From contig CAMYWU010000024.1 of assembly GCA_947302895.1 (NCBI GenBank), positions 1 through 10,933 on the forward strand: a DNA stretch of 10,933 nucleotides, read 5' to 3'. A program made the translations under genes and the position numbers. The notes beneath the pieces were generated by a model. That model was not told the DNA's origin. It searched no databases and was given only the letters and a program-made list of their open reading frames with translations. Of the stretch, positions 1 through 5,319 are shown one piece after another. The stretch's first letter is position 1; each line of letters starts with the position of its first letter. The DNA comes from an uncultured Clostridia bacterium (GTDB lineage Bacteria; Bacillota; Clostridia; Oscillospirales; Acutalibacteraceae).

Positions 1-475
1 AATTCGGCGCACCATGCGCATCCGCGAAGGCGATCCGCTTGAAATTTATACCGATGCAGAGGGCGAGGTTATTTTTAAGAAGTATTCGCCGATTGGCGAG
101 CTTTCAAATTTCGCAGGGCAATATGCCGAGGTTTTGCATAAAAATGCAGGTCTGCCGATAGCGATATGCGATAATGACCACGTTATTGCCGTTTCGGGAA
201 TTAGCAAGCGTGAAGTTCTTGAAAGACGTGTTACCAAAAGCCTTGAGGAGCTTATGGAAAACCGCCAGATACACATTAAAACCGAAAAGGTTCCTTCAAT
301 GAGCGCAATTGAGGGCTACAGCAGACAGGCTCAGGTTGTTTATCCGATTATATACGGCGGCGATGTCAGCGGCGCAATTGCAGTTTTTGAAAACGATAAA
401 AACGAGCTTCCGAGCGAAACGGATATAAAGCTCGTTCAGGTTGCAGCTGCATTTTTGGGCAAACAAATGGAATAA
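1..475 (+). CDS. spoVT: Stage V sporulation protein T (partial, 5' end outside window)
   Basis: The reading frame is open from base 2 and begins IRRTMRIREGDPLEIYTD, the C-terminal half of an AbrB/SpoVT swapped-hairpin DNA-binding domain. The ATG at 14 is therefore an internal methionine, not the start. About 157 codons are present. Bacillus subtilis SpoVT is 178 aa from memory, so some 20 N-terminal residues are missing. The remainder is the GAF-like C-terminal domain, with the typical segments LPIAICDNDHVIAVSG, YPIIYGGDVSGAIAVFE and the closing AAAFLGKQME. SpoVT is a tetrameric transcription factor that tunes sigma-G dependent genes in the forespore, so its presence argues for a sporulating Firmicute. 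No strong terminator follows; a weak ACAAA/TTTGT hairpin near 492-507 is the only candidate. Identification is by family resemblance and is confident. Confidence 0.93.
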   Translation, partial: IRRTMRIREGDPLEIYTDAEGEVIFKKYSPIGELSNFAGQYAEVLHKNAGLPIAICDNDHVIAVSGISKREVLERRVTKSLEELMENRQIHIKTEKVPSMSAIEGYSRQAQVVYPIIYGGDVSGAIAVFENDKNELPSETDIKLVQVAAAFLGKQME

Positions 476-553
476 ACCTTTGTGCATATTATACAAAAAT
501 TTGTTTTTAAAATTGTTTATTATGACGTATGGTTAGAAAGTATAAAAAAGGGC

Positions 554-581
554 TTGCAATTTGAAAAACGGCGAGTATAAT
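554..581 (+). promoter_or_regulatory. Sigma-A type promoter with no gene behind it
   Basis: TTGCAA (554-559), a 16-bp spacer and TATAAT (576-581) form a good vegetative promoter. Transcription would start near 588. No open reading frame with a ribosome binding site follows on this strand; the next gene is on the opposite strand. It therefore probably drives a non-coding transcript. Confidence 0.55.
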
Positions 582-587
582 ATGCGT

Positions 588-690
588 CAGTTGAGGGACA
601 ACGGCTGATAATTAACTGAGCCACCCTCGTTTACATATAACAACTACGCCCGGTACTTCGGGCTTCATATATAGCTTTTAGATTTTTTAC
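588..690 (+). ncRNA. Candidate small structured RNA, unidentified
   Basis: Downstream of the promoter are two hairpins. The first pairs GAGGG (593-597) with CCCTC (624-628) and, inside it, GGCT (603-606) with AGCC (619-622), leaving an asymmetric ACAAC/A bulge. The second pairs GCCCGG (648-653) with TCGGGC (658-663) around a short loop, with one G-U pair, and is followed by T-rich sequence (664-690). No start codon with a ribosome binding site is present. I do not recognise a riboswitch, 6S, SRP or tmRNA consensus. If the second hairpin does not terminate transcription, the RNA would run on to the strong terminator at 708-747, giving about 160 nt. It could alternatively be an untranslated relic; the promoter is the main argument for expression. 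Confidence 0.4.
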
Positions 691-707
691 ATAAATTTTA
701 CTCCACC

Positions 708-747
708 AAATACAAAGGGCACGGCGAAAGCCGTGCCTTTTGTATTT
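708..747. terminator. Bidirectional intrinsic terminator
   Basis: GGCACGGC (718-725), loop GAAA and GCCGTGCC (730-737) form a perfect GC-rich stem. It is extended by A/T-rich arms, AATACAAAG on the left against TTTTGTATT on the right. It lies just past the stop codon of the minus-strand zinc-ribbon gene, whose transcript it should end, and it can also end the plus-strand transcript started near 588. Confidence 0.85.
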
Positions 748-754
748 TTTTGTT

Positions 755-1807
755 TTATATTCCGAAGAAATCTTCGGCGTTTTTAATACTGTTGTATTTA
801 CGTGCAGTTAGGGTTGAAACCTTCTTTCCGTTTTCCTCTTCATAAAGAGATTTATTAGCGGAATCAATTCTGTAATAAGTGCTTTCGGTTGCCTCGCCGT
901 TATCAAGAACTGCAAAGCCGTTTTCAAGCTTGAATTTACCGTTATAGGTTGTTATCTGCCAGCTTTCATTTCCTTTTTTATAGTAATTGGTTGAAACATA
1001 GCTTTTATCCTTATTCAGCTTAATTGCGGCAATAAACATCTCGTCGCCGTTTTCGTTGGGCTCGGTGAACCAATAGGAATCATAAATAAAGCTGATATCG
1101 CCCTCTGCAGTTATTGCCTGAGCGGTTGTTGACTCGGTTGTTTCCTCGGCTGGTGCAGTTGTTTTTTCGGTCTGGCTGTGGTCGAATATCAAATCGGAAG
1201 CATTCTCGCTTATTTCTGCAGGAACTGTAACATTCTGAGTATAGGTATAAACCTCCTCGGAATCGTTGAAGCTGAATTTCATTTCAAAGGTATATTCACC
1301 GCTCGCAGCTTCTCCAAGCTCCTTGGTATCAAAGAATATTGCTCTGAAGGTTGAATCAACGCTCTTTGTATATTCATAATTTGACGAAATCGGAGTAATG
1401 CTCTCGGAGCTTTCCGCTTTACCGATTGTAACTCCGTGGATATACTGAATATTTGAATTTTCATCAAGAAGAACATAAACGATTTTTTCATCGTCATTTA
1501 TAATTCCGCATCCGCTCTTAAAGCTTAGCTCGGGCTTATCGGGGGTTGGATTATAAATATTTGTGAAATAATAATATGCACCGCCGCCAACAATCAAAAG
1601 AGTCAGCAAAACGCTTAAAAACCAGATGAAGCCCCTGCCCTTTTTCTTTTTGGCTTTGGAATCCTCCTTGGTGTTTTCATAAATATCAAACATAACATCG
1701 TCATCGGTTAAAAGGGTATAGCCCTCGTTTTCATCGATAACAGCGCCGCAATTCGGGCACATTTTTGCGTTATCGCTCATTTTTGTTCCGCAGTTTTTGC
1801 AAGTCAT
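755..1807 (-). CDS. Membrane-anchored zinc-ribbon protein, unknown function
   Basis: The protein is 350 aa. Residues 1-22 are a zinc ribbon with two CxxC knuckles (Cys3, Cys6, Cys17, Cys20). An acidic linker and a KKKKGR stretch (53-58) precede a single membrane segment (about 60-80). By the positive-inside rule the ribbon is cytoplasmic and the remaining 270 residues extracytoplasmic. The outer part has a beta-rich region, a Thr/Glu/Ala-rich linker (TEKTTAPAEETTESTTAQA) and a C-terminal domain that looks lipocalin- or META-like in texture but that I cannot assign. The start at 1807 is chosen because AGGTG sits 6 nt upstream and zinc-ribbon proteins of this kind begin MxCxxC. A longer in-frame start at 1897 would run through the promoter and leader hairpin. 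Such proteins are common in Clostridia; no function is assigned here. Confidence 0.85.
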   Translation of the reverse strand: MTCKNCGTKMSDNAKMCPNCGAVIDENEGYTLLTDDDVMFDIYENTKEDSKAKKKKGRGFIWFLSVLLTLLIVGGGAYYYFTNIYNPTPDKPELSFKSGCGIINDDEKIVYVLLDENSNIQYIHGVTIGKAESSESITPISSNYEYTKSVDSTFRAIFFDTKELGEAASGEYTFEMKFSFNDSEEVYTYTQNVTVPAEISENASDLIFDHSQTEKTTAPAEETTESTTAQAITAEGDISFIYDSYWFTEPNENGDEMFIAAIKLNKDKSYVSTNYYKKGNESWQITTYNGKFKLENGFAVLDNGEATESTYYRIDSANKSLYEEENGKKVSTLTARKYNSIKNAEDFFGI

Positions 1808-1827
1808 AGTTTTCACCTCTATAATCT

Positions 1828-1869
1828 TTCCCTCGTCAGGCTGTTTTTCAAAGTCGCCTGACGAGGGGA
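1828..1869 (-). promoter_or_regulatory. Strong hairpin in the leader of the zinc-ribbon gene
   Basis: CCCTCGTCAGGC (1830-1841) and GCCTGACGAGGG (1856-1867) are a perfect 12-bp inverted repeat around a 14-nt loop, extended by a G-U and an A-U pair. In the minus-strand transcript it lies near the predicted 5' end and about 10 nt above the ribosome binding site, with no following T run, so it is not an ordinary terminator. It could stabilise the mRNA end, modulate translation or be a dyad operator. Confidence 0.6.
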
Positions 1870-1887
1870 TTATCTCTTTTCTTATAT

Positions 1888-1916
1888 AATATATCACATT
1901 TGATAATATAAAACAA
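1888..1916 (-). promoter_or_regulatory. Promoter of the zinc-ribbon gene
   Basis: Read on the minus strand, TTGTTT (1916-1911), 17 bp, then TATATT (1893-1888). Initiation would fall near 1880, placing the hairpin 1828-1869 at the start of the transcript. The -35 box is weak. It is back to back with the queT promoter. Confidence 0.45.
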
Positions 1917-1923
1917 TATTATG

Positions 1924-1952
1924 TTGCATTTTAGGTTTGAGTATATTATAAT
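1924..1952 (+). promoter_or_regulatory. Promoter of the preQ1 riboswitch-queT unit
   Basis: TTGCAT (1924-1929), an exact 17-bp spacer and TATAAT (1947-1952). The predicted start at about 1958-1959 coincides with the first base of riboswitch stem P1, so the aptamer would be the very 5' end of the mRNA. Confidence 0.7.
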
Positions 1953-1957
1953 AGCCA

Positions 1958-2025
1958 GGTCAGTTCGCAACATCCTGACCAGACGTATAAACCATATACG
2001 GCTTCTAAAAACAAAACTAAGGAGA
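1958..2025 (+). promoter_or_regulatory. preQ1-type riboswitch upstream of queT
   Basis: Stem P1 pairs GGTCAG (1958-1963) with CTGACC (1975-1980) around an 11-nt loop, TTCGCAACATC. A second perfect hairpin, CGTATA/TATACG (1984-1989/1995-2000), is followed by an A-rich tail, ACAAAACTAAGGAG (2011-2024), that contains the Shine-Dalgarno sequence. The loop can pair with the tail in a pseudoknot, for example AGTT (1962-1965) with AACT (2015-2018), though the exact register is uncertain. A small hairpin whose loop folds back on an A-rich tail next to the ribosome binding site is the H-type design of preQ1 riboswitches; loop and tail resemble class I, while the extra hairpin fits class III or II topology. 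Family knowledge plus the queT gene behind it make preQ1-dependent repression of translation the likely role. Confidence 0.75.
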
Positions 2026-2034
2026 AAATTTAAT

Positions 2035-2559
2035 ATGAAAAAAACAAAAACTCAAAGAATTGTACAAATTGCAATCATTGCAGCTATGTACGCTGCGCTG
2101 ACCTATGCGCAAAATTTTTTACTTCCCGGTTCCGCTTCAATGGCTGTTCAGTTCAGGGTTTCAGAGGTTATGAACGTTCTTGCTTTATTTACGCCCTATG
2201 CAATTCCGGGACTCACAATCGGATGCGTTATTTCAAATCTTTACGGAATAACCTCGGGCTTGCCGCTGGATATGATTTTCGGTTCGCTTGCAACGCTCGG
2301 CGCAACAACCTGCATATACTTTCTCAGAAATGCAAAAATCAAGACTTATCCCCTTCCCGCAATGCTTATGCCCGCAATATTCAACGGCATTATAGTTGGC
2401 TGGGAGATTGAATACTTCTTCATTGAGGGCGATTTCCACTTTAGCGATTTTCTTTTCCAGGGCGGCTGCGTTGCTCTCGGAGAGCTTGCAGTTATGCTCA
2501 CCCTAGGAACGGCTCTGTATTATGCAATCATAAAAAGAAATCTTGATAAAAAGCTTTAA
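2035..2559 (+). CDS. queT: Queuosine precursor transporter QueT (ECF S component)
   Basis: A 174-aa hydrophobic protein matching the QueT family. It shows the characteristic segments MAVQFRVSEVMNVLALFTPYAIPGLTIGCVISNLYG, then DMIFGSLATL, PAMLMPAIFNGIIVGWEI and ALGELAVMLTLGTALYY, making about five to six membrane helices. QueT is the substrate-binding S component of an energy-coupling factor transporter that imports preQ1 or a related queuosine precursor; the shared ATPase and transmembrane (EcfA/T) parts are encoded elsewhere. The start at 2035 has AAGGAGA 9 nt upstream. The longer in-frame start at 1921 would translate the promoter and riboswitch and is rejected. The gene is expressed alone and is followed at once by the 308-bp inverted-repeat element. 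Confidence 0.92.
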   Translation: MKKTKTQRIVQIAIIAAMYAALTYAQNFLLPGSASMAVQFRVSEVMNVLALFTPYAIPGLTIGCVISNLYGITSGLPLDMIFGSLATLGATTCIYFLRNAKIKTYPLPAMLMPAIFNGIIVGWEIEYFFIEGDFHFSDFLFQGGCVALGELAVMLTLGTALYYAIIKRNLDKKL

Positions 2560-2562
2560 AAA

Positions 2563-2870
2563 AAGTCCAACACCAAAAGGGCATTGGACATAGGGATTTG
2601 AAAGCCTCAAAAAACATCTTTATTGCGCCCTGCAGCGTTAAAAATGCTCGGAAGACACAAAGTATTCCTGTGCTTTTTGCCTTGCAGGACACAAAAATCT
2701 GAATTTTTGAGGTGCAAAGCAATTTTGAAATAGAAATTTTTTGTTAGAACAATGAACAAAAACGGGTTAAGGCTGACGCCTAAACCCGTTTTTTGAAGCC
2801 GTTATAGCGAAAAATAGCATTTCAAAATCTATTAAATCCCTATGTCCAACGCCCTAAGTGTGTTGGACTT
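2563..2870. repeat. 308-bp element with 37-bp terminal inverted repeats (MITE-like)
   Basis: The left end (2563-2599) and right end (2834-2870) are inverted copies, matching at 32 of 37 positions. Each end also contains its own palindrome: GTCCAA/TTGGAC (2565-2570/2584-2589) and GTCCAAC/GTTGGAC (2844-2850/2862-2868). The interior carries a hairpin (TTGCCTTGCA 2677-2686 with TGCAAAGCAA 2713-2722, one mismatch, and an inner AAAAAT/ATTTTT stem), a 10-bp inverted repeat ATTTTGAAAT/ATTTCAAAAT (2722-2731/2819-2828) and a terminator nested within it. No convincing open reading frame is inside. It fills the convergent gap between queT and the TetR gene. I do not see a clear target-site duplication. 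It could be a non-autonomous mobile element or a large structured 3' region. Confidence 0.7.
2758..2794. terminator. Bidirectional intrinsic terminator between queT and TetR gene
   Basis: CGGGTT-A-AGGC (2763-2773) pairs with GCCT-A-AACCCG (2778-2788) around the loop TGAC, with one internal A/A mismatch. It is flanked by an A run on the left and six or more T on the right, so it can stop both convergent transcripts. It lies inside the 308-bp inverted-repeat element. Confidence 0.88.
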
Positions 2871-2883
2871 GTCTTTTATATTC

Positions 2884-3402
2884 CTATATTCCTTTAAGCG
2901 AGGTTGAAAGATTTTTGATTATTGTTTCATAGTCGCTCTTTTCAGTCTGAATGGTTTTTATAACAAGCGAGGTGAAAGCGCCCGCTGTATATGAGATAAC
3001 ATAATCAACATTCTTTCCGAAATTCTGTTCCTCGCTGCGCTTCAAAGCGATATACGATGTTATGCAATCATAAAAGCTCTTATCAATTAAATTCAGAATG
3101 AATATAAAGCGTGTTGAATTAAGCGCCTTCCTGAAAACAATATCAAAGGTGTTAAGAAAGTCAACGAAAGCTTTCTCTGCTTCTTCCCAGTTTTCAGCGC
3201 TCTGAACATCGCATATTTTCTTTGTCTGAGCTTCAAACGCCCATGAGAGCATCTTATGAATATCCTCAAAATGATAATAGAAAGTCTGACGGCTTATTGA
3301 ACATTTTTCAACAAGATCCGTAACTGTTATTTTATCAAATTCCTCTTCCTTGATTAACTCAAGAAATGCAGAGATCAACGCCTCCTTGGTGTTTTTAGAC
3401 AT
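2884..3402 (-). CDS. TetR/AcrR family transcriptional regulator
   Basis: A 172-aa protein with an N-terminal TetR DNA-binding domain. The helix-turn-helix is at about residues 25-45, with the family signature ITVTDLVEKCSISRQTFYYHFED. The C-terminal ligand/dimerisation region (about 55-172) is all-helical and not matched to a specific ligand. The length is a little short for TetR proteins (usually 180-210). Start ATG at 3402 has AGGTGG 9 nt upstream. It is transcribed away from the polysaccharide deacetylase gene and shares a 185-bp intergenic region with it. A palindrome over its own promoter suggests autorepression. There is no efflux pump or enzyme gene beside it, so its target is unknown; the deacetylase is only a positional candidate. 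Confidence 0.88.
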   Translation of the reverse strand: MSKNTKEALISAFLELIKEEEFDKITVTDLVEKCSISRQTFYYHFEDIHKMLSWAFEAQTKKICDVQSAENWEEAEKAFVDFLNTFDIVFRKALNSTRFIFILNLIDKSFYDCITSYIALKRSEEQNFGKNVDYVISYTAGAFTSLVIKTIQTEKSDYETIIKNLSTSLKGI

Positions 3403-3435
3403 CGTTTTTTACCACCTTTAATAGTATTAAGACAT

Positions 3436-3454
3436 TGCCATACGTAGTATAGCA
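3436..3454. promoter_or_regulatory. Putative TetR operator
   Basis: TGCCATACGTAGTATAGCA is a 19-bp dyad: TGC-C-ATAC and GTAT-A-GCA around GTA, with one mismatched pair. It overlaps the -10 box of the TetR gene, which is where an autorepressor would bind. The size suits a TetR dimer site. Confidence 0.5.
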
Positions 3455-3474
3455 TAGTAAAATCAAAAAATCAA
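3446..3474 (-). promoter_or_regulatory. Promoter of the TetR gene
   Basis: On the minus strand, TTGATT (3474-3469), 17 bp, TATACT (3451-3446). The -10 box lies inside the palindrome 3436-3454. Transcription would start near 3439, about 37 nt before the start codon. Confidence 0.55.
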
Positions 3475-3519
3475 TACAGGTGTATAAATATTTTCATAAA
3501 TAAATTTCAATAATTTTTG

Positions 3520-3548
3520 TTGAATTAAACGGATACTGATAGTATAAT
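3520..3548 (+). promoter_or_regulatory. Promoter of the polysaccharide deacetylase gene
   Basis: TTGAAT (3520-3525), 17 bp, TATAAT (3543-3548), initiating near 3555. The leader to the ATG at 3588 is about 33 nt. The ribosome binding site is weak, with only GAGAG near 3578-3582. Confidence 0.65.
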
Positions 3549-3587
3549 ATAAAATGTATATAAAAATGAAAAGAATCGAGAGCAGTT

Positions 3588-4916
3588 ATGGCAAAAAAAA
3601 TAAGAATTGCAGGCGTTTGCCTGATTATTTTAATAATAGTTGCCGCTTTTTCGGCAATGGCAATAATTCAGACGAAAACCGTTTCGGATGTTGAAAAGCT
3701 TGAGGTTGAAAGCGCCTCGGCGAGCAGTGTTGACCTTTCCTGGAAAAAGGTTTCCTCAGCGGACGGATACTATTTATATAAAGCCGTTGGCGAGAAGGGC
3801 GAATTTGAAAAGGCTGCCGAAATCAAGGATGCAAAAACGAAAAAATACACTGTTAAAGAGCTTGACCAGGCAACCGAGTATAAATTTTATTTAACCGCTT
3901 TTAAGGGTTCGAAGAGCATTGCCGAAAGCAAGGCGCACCCCGAGGTTGTTGTATGCACCCTTCCCGAACAGCAAAAGCTTGAAGGCGTTGAATCACCCGA
4001 TGCAGGCGAGTTAAAGATTAAATGGACCATAAACAGTAAGGCTGAGGGCTATCAGCTTCAATATGTTAAGGGCGACGGCAAGGATTTTTCCGAAGCAAAA
4101 ACAGTTAATGTTAAGGATAAGGCAAAATCCTCCGAAAGCATAAGCGATTTAAAGGCAAAGGAAACCTACAGCGCAAGAGTTCGCTCATATATCCACTATA
4201 ACGGCGAAACGCTATGGGGCAAATGGAGCGAGGTTGCTTCGGCAACAATTCAGGAAAAGGTTACAATGGCGTCCGATATTGATACGAGCAAAAAGATGAT
4301 TGCCCTTACCTTTGACGACGGACCGGGATACAACAAATCCTCGGATAAAATCCTTGATGTTCTTGAAAAATACGGCGCAAGGGCAACCTTCTTTATGGTT
4401 GGACAGAATGCCAAGGACCATCCCGAAAACATCAAAAGAAAGGTTGCGCTCGGCTGCGAGCTTGGCAACCATACCTGGAACCATAACCACTACGGTAAAA
4501 ACGTTACTCCCGATGATATAAAGAAATGCTCACAGGCAATTTATGATATTTGCGGTCAGTATCCAACAGCATTCCGCTCACCCGGCGGCAACACAACCGA
4601 AGCGATAAGAAACGAATGCAAGGCAGAAAATATGCCGCTTTACTATTGGTCGCTTGATACTCAGGATTGGAAGAGCCGAGATGCAAACAAGGTTTATAAC
4701 GCTGTTATGAAGCATGTTGAGGACGGCGATATAATCCTTATGCACGAGATTTACGATTCAACAGCGGCAGCTGTTGAAAAAATGGTTCCCGAGCTTATCA
4801 AGCAGGGCTATCAGCTTGTAACCTGCGAGGAGCTTGTTATGGCAAAAACAGGCAAGCGCCCCGTTGCAGGAACCCAGTATGTTGACGCTACAAGCGTTAA
4901 CAACAAAACCTCATAG
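3588..4916 (+). CDS. FN3-domain polysaccharide deacetylase (NodB/CE4)
   Basis: A 442-aa protein with an N-terminal membrane anchor or signal sequence (about 5-28), two fibronectin type III-like domains (about 33-125 and 127-223) and a NodB homology domain (about 235-420). CE4 motifs are intact: TFDDGP (241-246, with catalytic base Asp243 and metal ligand Asp244), HTWNH (295-299, metal ligands His295 and His299), RSPGG (330-334), DTQDW (357-361) and ILMHE with His386. The family uses a divalent metal to remove N-acetyl groups from peptidoglycan, chitin-like or exopolysaccharide chains outside the membrane. No lipobox cysteine or LPXTG is seen, so anchoring is by the uncleaved helix or the protein is secreted. 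The FN3-like pair probably acts as spacer or carbohydrate binder. The substrate cannot be told from sequence; peptidoglycan modification giving lysozyme resistance is one possibility. Confidence 0.9.
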   Translation: MAKKIRIAGVCLIILIIVAAFSAMAIIQTKTVSDVEKLEVESASASSVDLSWKKVSSADGYYLYKAVGEKGEFEKAAEIKDAKTKKYTVKELDQATEYKFYLTAFKGSKSIAESKAHPEVVVCTLPEQQKLEGVESPDAGELKIKWTINSKAEGYQLQYVKGDGKDFSEAKTVNVKDKAKSSESISDLKAKETYSARVRSYIHYNGETLWGKWSEVASATIQEKVTMASDIDTSKKMIALTFDDGPGYNKSSDKILDVLEKYGARATFFMVGQNAKDHPENIKRKVALGCELGNHTWNHNHYGKNVTPDDIKKCSQAIYDICGQYPTAFRSPGGNTTEAIRNECKAENMPLYYWSLDTQDWKSRDANKVYNAVMKHVEDGDIILMHEIYDSTAAAVEKMVPELIKQGYQLVTCEELVMAKTGKRPVAGTQYVDATSVNNKTS

Positions 4917-4928
4917 CATTAAACATAA

Positions 4929-4956
4929 ATAGGGTCCGCATTATTGCTGACCCTAT
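4929..4956. repeat. Perfect 8-bp hairpin between deacetylase and transposase remnant
   Basis: ATAGGGTC (4929-4936) and GACCCTAT (4949-4956) pair around a 12-nt loop. There is no T run, so it would be a weak terminator for the deacetylase gene. Its place just upstream of the transposase start also fits an end hairpin of the kind that flanks Y1 transposase genes. Confidence 0.5.
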
Positions 4957-4968
4957 AAACATTTATAA

Positions 4969-5299
4969 ATGGATAAAGAAAAAAGAAAACCAACAAGACT
5001 ACAGAATTTTGATTATTCAAGTAATGGGTATTATTTCATAACAATCTGCACAAAAGACATGGAATGCATACTCTCAACGATTGAAAATGTAGGGGACGCC
5101 GTCCCCTACAAATTCATTGGTTTCATCATATGTTTCAACGCTAAAGAGAATGACTAATAAAGAAATCGGCTCAACTATCTGACAGCGTTCTTTTTACGAC
5201 CATATAATCCGCAATGAAGAAGACTATTTGAATCACATTCAGTACATAAACGAAAACCCGCAAAAGTGGCTCATCGGAAAAGACGAATACTATATTTAA
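4969..5299 (+). pseudogene. REP-associated tyrosine transposase (RAYT, Y1 family), decayed
   Basis: The first part (4969-5087) encodes the typical N-terminus, RKPTRLQNFDYSSNGYYFITICTKDMECILS. The C-terminal part is encoded in the next frame from about 5123: SSYVSTLKRMTNKEIGSTI, then a TGA at 5180-5182 where the family has Trp, then QRSFYDHIIRNEEDYLNHIQYINENPQKWLIGKDEYYI and a stop at 5297. Between them roughly 60-80 codons are gone, including the MPNHIHLL region with the HUH metal-binding pair. So there is an internal deletion, a frameshift and a nonsense change, and no active enzyme. A GTAG palindrome lies near the junction. RAYTs are Y1 transposases linked to REP palindromes; the REP pair about 1 kb downstream suits this. 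The remnant ends 20 nt before the PHP gene. Confidence 0.88.
5088..5110. repeat. REP-like palindrome with GTAG ends inside the RAYT remnant
   Basis: TGTAGGGGACG-C-CGTCCCCTACA is a perfect 11-bp inverted repeat around a single base. Both strands begin with GTAG followed by a hairpin, the usual REP design. In frame with the RAYT N-terminus it encodes VGDAVPY. It sits close to the internal deletion. Confidence 0.7.
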
Positions 5300-5319
5300 A
5301 TCAAAAAGGAGATCAAGCA

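Noticed and set aside
14..16. ATG as start of the first gene
   Set aside because: The upstream in-frame codons encode IRRT, which continues the AbrB-type domain of SpoVT, so the gene begins outside the window.
1808..1897. Upstream extension of the zinc-ribbon gene to an ATG at 1897
   Set aside because: The extension would translate the leader hairpin and part of the promoter, and the ribosome binding site points to 1807.
1921..2034. Upstream extension of queT to an ATG at 1921
   Set aside because: It lies before the promoter's -10 box and across the riboswitch; a strong ribosome binding site precedes the ATG at 2035.
4929..4956. Strong terminator after the deacetylase gene
   Set aside because: The stem is perfect but has a 12-nt loop and no T run, so it was listed only as a hairpin repeat.
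5266..5319. Upstream extension of the PHP protein
   Set aside because: It overlaps the C-terminal codons of the RAYT remnant in another frame, while AAAAGGAG precedes the ATG at 5320.
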